DNA of 41,144 nt from Thiotrichales bacterium (GTDB lineage: Bacteria; Pseudomonadota; Gammaproteobacteria; SZUA-229), in contig CP070838.1 of assembly GCA_020341835.1 (NCBI GenBank), forward strand, positions 2,230,770 through 2,271,913, in the 5' to 3' direction. Under the pieces are notes generated by a model that saw only the letters and a list, made by a program, of their open reading frames with translations, did not search any database and was not told the DNA's origin. Positions within the stretch are counted from its first letter, which is position 1, and each line of letters opens with the position of its first letter. Shown here one piece after another: positions 37,532-41,144 of this stretch. A program made the translations under genes and the position numbers.

Positions 37532-39712
37532 ATGAGCATTCTAAAAATGGGAACAACCCGAAGAATAATAAAAATAAACCCGGGCTTCAGCAGATTGCTT
37601 CTGCTTGTTACGGTGATGTTCAGTACGAGTCTTGCAACTGCGGCTCAAAATACGCTGGAGTCAGTCACCTATTCAACACTACCAGGCAACCGGCTGCAGA
37701 TTGTGCTCAGCATGACCCAGGAAACCGCCAAGCCGCTGAGTTTCACCATCGACAATCCGGCACGCATCGCTTTTGATTTTCCGGGTACGAGCAGCAGCCT
37801 GCCCAAGCGCTCGCAGCCGATCGGGGTTGGTATTGCGCAGTCCATCACTGCAATAACAGCCAAGGATAAAACACGTGTGATCCTGAATCTCACCGAAGTT
37901 GTACCCTATTCTGTCAGCACCGAAGGCAAAAACGTGCTGATCACCCTGGACAGTGAGTCGACCAGTAATCTGTTTGCCGCTGACGCGGCCGCGGCGGGCG
38001 CTACCGCAGGTAGCTCGCAGCGCTTTCTCGATATTCAGAAGGGCGTCAGCAATATCGATTTCCGCCGTGGCGAAAACGGCGAAGGACGTGTTGTCGTAAC
38101 ACTGACCGAAAGTAACATTCCGATGGACATCAACGAGGAGTTCGGCAAGGTTGTGGTCAAATTCCTCGGTTCAAAACTGCCTGACAACCTGCGCCAGACC
38201 CTGGATGTACTCGACTTCGCCACACCGGTGAAATCGGTCAGCAGTTTTGAGCAGGATGGCAACGTGCGCGTTGAAATCGAGCCGGTCAACCGCGATTTCG
38301 AGCACGTCTCCTATCAGGCCAACAACATCTTCACGATCGAGTTCAAGCCGATCAGCAAGAAGGATCTGGAAGAGAAGATCAGGGACAAATTCGGCTACAC
38401 CGGTGACCGTCTGTCACTCAACTTCCAGGATATTCCGGTACGCGCTGTGCTTCAGCTGATTGCCGACTTTACCGGCCTCAATGTTGTCGTCAGCGACTCT
38501 GTCGACGGCAACCTGACACTGCGTCTGCAAAACGTTCCCTGGGATCAGGCACTGGATATCATTCTCAAATCCAAGGGCCTGTCCAAGCGCGAATCAGGCA
38601 ACGTGATGCTGATTGCGCCCAGTGAAGAGATTGCGGCACAGGAAAAAATTGACCTCGAAGCGGCACAGGCAATCACCGAGCTAGCGCCGATTCGCACTGC
38701 TTTCTTTACCATCAACTTTGCCAAGGTCACCGAACTGGAGCCGCTGTTCGTTGGCGAGAGTGGCGAAGAGGGTGGCGGCGAAGGCCTGTTGTCGCCTCGT
38801 GGCAGCGTCATCATCGACGAGCGCACCAATACATTGATCATTAAAGACACCGACGATGTGATTTCTGAAATCAGAAAGATTCTCGCTGAACTGGACATCC
38901 CGGTTCGCCAGGTGATGATTTCATCGCGCATCGTAATCGCAACGGACGATTTCACCCGCGAACTCGGCACCCGTTTCGGCTTTACCCGCGCCGACACGTT
39001 CGGCTCGGACGGTTTCTACGATACCAGTGGTACCGTGGCAGCAACCGATACGATCACCTCGAGCGCGGTTGATAACATCAACGCCACGGGCCAGCCGTTC
39101 CCGGTTGATATCCCGTTCGGTACCGCCGACCGCTTCAACGTGAACCTGCCGACCTCGGGTCTGGCTGCAGGCAGCATTGCATTCGCGATCCTCAAGGGCA
39201 GCAGCCTGCTTGACCTCGAACTGTCGGCGCTGCAGGCAGAAAACCAGGGTGAGATCATCTCGAGTCCGCGTGTAGTTACTGCGGACAGGCATGAAGCCTT
39301 TATCGAGCAGGGTGTGGAAATCCCCTACCTGTCTGCTACATCCAGTGGTGCGACCCAGGTTGAATTCAAGAAGGCCGTACTCAGCATCCAGGTCACGCCA
39401 CAGATTACTCCCGACGACCGCATCATCATGGATCTGCAGGTCAACAAGGACGCCGTGGGTGAAGTCTTTGCAGGCATCCCCAGCATCGATACCCGTGAGG
39501 TCAATACACAGGTCCTGGTCAACAACGGCGACACCATTGTACTCGGTGGTATTTACGAGCAGATTACCCGCGACGAAGTCGACAAGGTACCCGTGCTCGG
39601 CGACATTCCAGTACTGGGCTATTTGTTCAAGCACACGCTGGAAAGTGATGAGAAAGCAGAGCTGCTGATTTTTGTCACACCTAAAATCCTGAAAGACACA
39701 CTATCTCTATAA
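37532..39712 (+). CDS. pilQ: Type IV pilus secretin PilQ
   Basis: 726 residues from the ATG at 37532, chosen because GGAG lies seven bases upstream; the ATG at 37526 is too close to it. A long signal peptide (LLLLVTVMFSTSLATAA) is followed by two AMIN domains (about 40-130 and 165-260) for peptidoglycan binding, an STN/N0 domain (IPVRAVLQLIADFTGLNVVV, about 300-350), an N1 domain, and the secretin core with VPVLGDIPVLGYLFKH near the C-terminus. It forms the outer-membrane pore for the pilus. Confidence 0.96.
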   Translation: MSILKMGTTRRIIKINPGFSRLLLLVTVMFSTSLATAAQNTLESVTYSTLPGNRLQIVLSMTQETAKPLSFTIDNPARIAFDFPGTSSSLPKRSQPIGVGIAQSITAITAKDKTRVILNLTEVVPYSVSTEGKNVLITLDSESTSNLFAADAAAAGATAGSSQRFLDIQKGVSNIDFRRGENGEGRVVVTLTESNIPMDINEEFGKVVVKFLGSKLPDNLRQTLDVLDFATPVKSVSSFEQDGNVRVEIEPVNRDFEHVSYQANNIFTIEFKPISKKDLEEKIRDKFGYTGDRLSLNFQDIPVRAVLQLIADFTGLNVVVSDSVDGNLTLRLQNVPWDQALDIILKSKGLSKRESGNVMLIAPSEEIAAQEKIDLEAAQAITELAPIRTAFFTINFAKVTELEPLFVGESGEEGGGEGLLSPRGSVIIDERTNTLIIKDTDDVISEIRKILAELDIPVRQVMISSRIVIATDDFTRELGTRFGFTRADTFGSDGFYDTSGTVAATDTITSSAVDNINATGQPFPVDIPFGTADRFNVNLPTSGLAAGSIAFAILKGSSLLDLELSALQAENQGEIISSPRVVTADRHEAFIEQGVEIPYLSATSSGATQVEFKKAVLSIQVTPQITPDDRIIMDLQVNKDAVGEVFAGIPSIDTREVNTQVLVNNGDTIVLGGIYEQITRDEVDKVPVLGDIPVLGYLFKHTLESDEKAELLIFVTPKILKDTLSL

Positions 39713-39732
39713 CTCTGGAACGGGTGAAGACC

Positions 39733-40467
39733 ATGAAAATCAACAACAGGTTGCTGTGTGCGTTCGTCAGCATGTCAGCAGTATTTCTAACCGGCTGCAG
39801 TGAGGACGGCTTTGAGGCCGTTACGGATCCGACCCAGATCAATGTCACAACAAATCCCGGGGTGATTTCACAAAAACATTTCTCGGTTAAGGCGAGCGAC
39901 CTGTTTCCAACAGTAGTCGATACCTCAAACAACACCTATACCGAGACCGAAGTTACCATCACCGCTCGAATCGGGGACCGTAATAACCTGTCGATTACTA
40001 ATCCGCAGACTGTACAATTCAGGACTGAGTATGGCTTGATAAATCCCGGAAGCTGTGAAACCGATGAGAATGGCACCTGTTCGGTAACCTGGATTGCTGA
40101 CGCAAGCCCTTTTGACGCGGGACTCGGCCCCGGTTACCTGGTAACGATCACTGCATACGCCGTGGGTGAAGAAGCATTTACCGACACCAACGGCAATGCG
40201 GTTTTCGATGACGGTGACGCCGGCTTTGAAGATCTGGAAGAGCCTTATATCGACGCTAACGAGAGTGACGTGTTTGATGCCGGCGACTTCATCATCGATG
40301 TCGCCAGTACCAACGATCCCACAGGTGTCAATGGCGCTCACGATATTGGCGATGGCTTTTTCAACGGCGGTGGCTGTACACACAGCAGCCTGTGCGGCGC
40401 CAGGGCATCAATAGCGGTCTGGGATGACGTCACCCTGAAGATCGACGGTCCTCCGACAACACCTTAA
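39733..40467 (+). CDS. Lipoprotein with Ig-like domain and Asp-rich Ca-binding-like loops, downstream of pilQ
   Basis: 244 residues from ATG 39733; a GTG at 39724 would add three. The lipobox LTGC predicts an outer-membrane or periplasmic lipoprotein. Residues of about 45-145 look like a bacterial Ig/invasin-type beta sandwich (TEVTITARIGDRNN, TVQFRTEYGLINPGSC). Three Asp-rich loops follow at about 151-162 (DTNGNAVFDDGD), 174-185 (DANESDVFDAGD) and 195-207, each like an EF-hand or dockerin loop, then a Cys pair (GGCTHSSLC). I do not know a named function. It lies 20 bases after pilQ and before a strong terminator, so it is probably part of the pil operon. Confidence 0.82.
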   Translation: MKINNRLLCAFVSMSAVFLTGCSEDGFEAVTDPTQINVTTNPGVISQKHFSVKASDLFPTVVDTSNNTYTETEVTITARIGDRNNLSITNPQTVQFRTEYGLINPGSCETDENGTCSVTWIADASPFDAGLGPGYLVTITAYAVGEEAFTDTNGNAVFDDGDAGFEDLEEPYIDANESDVFDAGDFIIDVASTNDPTGVNGAHDIGDGFFNGGGCTHSSLCGARASIAVWDDVTLKIDGPPTTP

Positions 40468-40484
40468 TTGAACCGACTCAGCGC

Positions 40485-40521
40485 AAATGCCCCGCCCTGA
40501 CACTGTCACGGCGGGGCATTT
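40485..40521 (+). terminator. Rho-independent terminator at the end of the pil operon
   Basis: A perfect 12-base stem (AAATGCCCCGCC / GGCGGGGCATTT) with a 13-base loop. It stands 17 bases after the lipoprotein stop and separates the pil unit from aroK. Confidence 0.85.
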
Positions 40522-40575
40522 CACTTCTGCACGCTATATAATGTGCGTTCGCTGCGTTCAGAATAGCCATACCCT

Positions 40576-41115
40576 ATGCCCAAGCACAATAATATTTTTC
40601 TGATCGGACCGATGGGTGCAGGCAAGACCACCATTGGCCGTCAGCTGGCGCGCGAGCTGAAGATGCCGTTCTACGACAGTGACCGCGTCATCGAGGAGCG
40701 CACCGGCGCCAATATTCCGCTGATCTTTGACCTCGAAGGCGAAGAGGGATTTCGCAAACGTGAGCAGGCCGTGATCGACGACCTCACCGGCATGGACAGC
40801 ATCGTACTCGCCACCGGCGGTGGTGCGGTGTTGCGAGAACCGAACCGCAGGCACCTGAGCGAGCGCGGCACCGCCTTCTATCTTTACACCGACCTGGACT
40901 CATTGCTTGAACGCACCCGCAAGGACAAAAACCGGCCGCTGCTGCACGGCGAGGAAAGTCCCGAAACGGTGCTGAAACGATTGATGGAAGAACGTGATCC
41001 GCTCTACCGTGAGACCGCAGATCATATTATCGATACCGGCAGCAGCTCGATACGCGGCGTAATAAAAGCTATTATTGGCTGCCTCAAGGACAACCGGAAA
41101 CACAGCCTGAACTGA
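40576..41115 (+). CDS. aroK: Shikimate kinase AroK
   Basis: A 179-residue P-loop kinase. Walker A GPMGAGKTT is near 11-19, DSDRVIEERTG the shikimate-binding segment, EGFRKRE and LATGGGAV the substrate site, and ENRPLL-type KNRPLLHG the lid region. It phosphorylates shikimate at O3. A TATAAT (40537-40542) just upstream may be its -10, without a clear -35. The stop overlaps the aroB start. Confidence 0.95.
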   Translation: MPKHNNIFLIGPMGAGKTTIGRQLARELKMPFYDSDRVIEERTGANIPLIFDLEGEEGFRKREQAVIDDLTGMDSIVLATGGGAVLREPNRRHLSERGTAFYLYTDLDSLLERTRKDKNRPLLHGEESPETVLKRLMEERDPLYRETADHIIDTGSSSIRGVIKAIIGCLKDNRKHSLN

Positions 41116-41144
41116 TGATCACCCTGACAGTCGACCTGGACGAG
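41115..41144 (+). CDS. aroB: 3-dehydroquinate synthase AroB, first ten codons
   Basis: ATG at 41115 overlaps the aroK stop by one base (TGATG) and reads MITLTVDLDE to the window edge. This matches the usual AroB start and the conserved aroK-aroB order; only ten residues are visible, so the name rests mainly on context. Confidence 0.75.
   Translation, partial: MITLTVDLDE

Overview
The window is a compact, moderately GC-rich chromosomal segment of a gammaproteobacterium. The evidence is gene content and order: ftsY-ftsE-ftsX-rpoH, pilMNOPQ followed by aroK and aroB, bioH-bioC, and rsmD-coaD-YfhL-type ferredoxin. An Allochromatium-type 2[4Fe-4S] ferredoxin and a GspA/GspB pair point to a free-living, environmental lineage outside the Enterobacteria. 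Genus cannot be set from the sequence alone. No phage, integrase, CRISPR array, rRNA or tRNA gene was seen.

Layout. 1-3888 (minus): a DUF255/YyaL thioredoxin-domain protein cut by the left edge, and fadH upstream of it. 4016-8459 (plus): a tight four-gene unit of periplasmic rhodanese, membrane diguanylate cyclase, GspA-like ATPase and GspB. 8460-11040: an accessory patch with three tandem inverted-repeat (MITE-like) elements, an rluA-type pseudouridine synthase, a LysR/CbbR remnant and small uncharacterised genes. 11157-14424: a hybrid histidine kinase, a TfpX/TfpZ-type pilin accessory protein and a small conserved hypothetical. 14451-20276 (minus): ggt, ferredoxin, coaD, rsmD and two M16 peptidase-family subunits. 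20361-24091 (plus): ftsY, ftsE, ftsX and rpoH, with a perfect CIRCE operator before rpoH. 24145-25752 (minus): bioC and bioH. 25819-29583: plsY, tsaD (minus), rpsU, yqeY, hemE. 29767-34551: a PlpD-like type Vd patatin and convergent mrcA (PBP1a). 34741-41144 (plus): pilMNOPQ, a lipoprotein with Ca-binding-like loops, a terminator, aroK and the first codons of aroB.

How the parts connect. The pilMNOPQ cluster builds the type IV pilus alignment subcomplex and outer-membrane secretin, and next to it PBP1a makes peptidoglycan. GspA/GspB are a second envelope-assembly module, transcribed with a c-di-GMP synthase. FtsY, FtsE and FtsX couple membrane targeting and division. RpoH, under an apparent HrcA operator, links two heat-shock circuits. 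Housekeeping metabolism is represented by CoA (coaD), biotin (bioC, bioH), heme (hemE), shikimate (aroK, aroB), phospholipid (plsY) and t6A tRNA (tsaD) genes.

The most interesting signals are the perfect CIRCE at rpoH, the repeat family with copies at 8.5-8.8 kb and 28.3 kb, the rhodanese-DGC-GspAB unit, the GGDEF domain with an insertion, and the lipoprotein after pilQ. I found no clearly new defence or mobile system.
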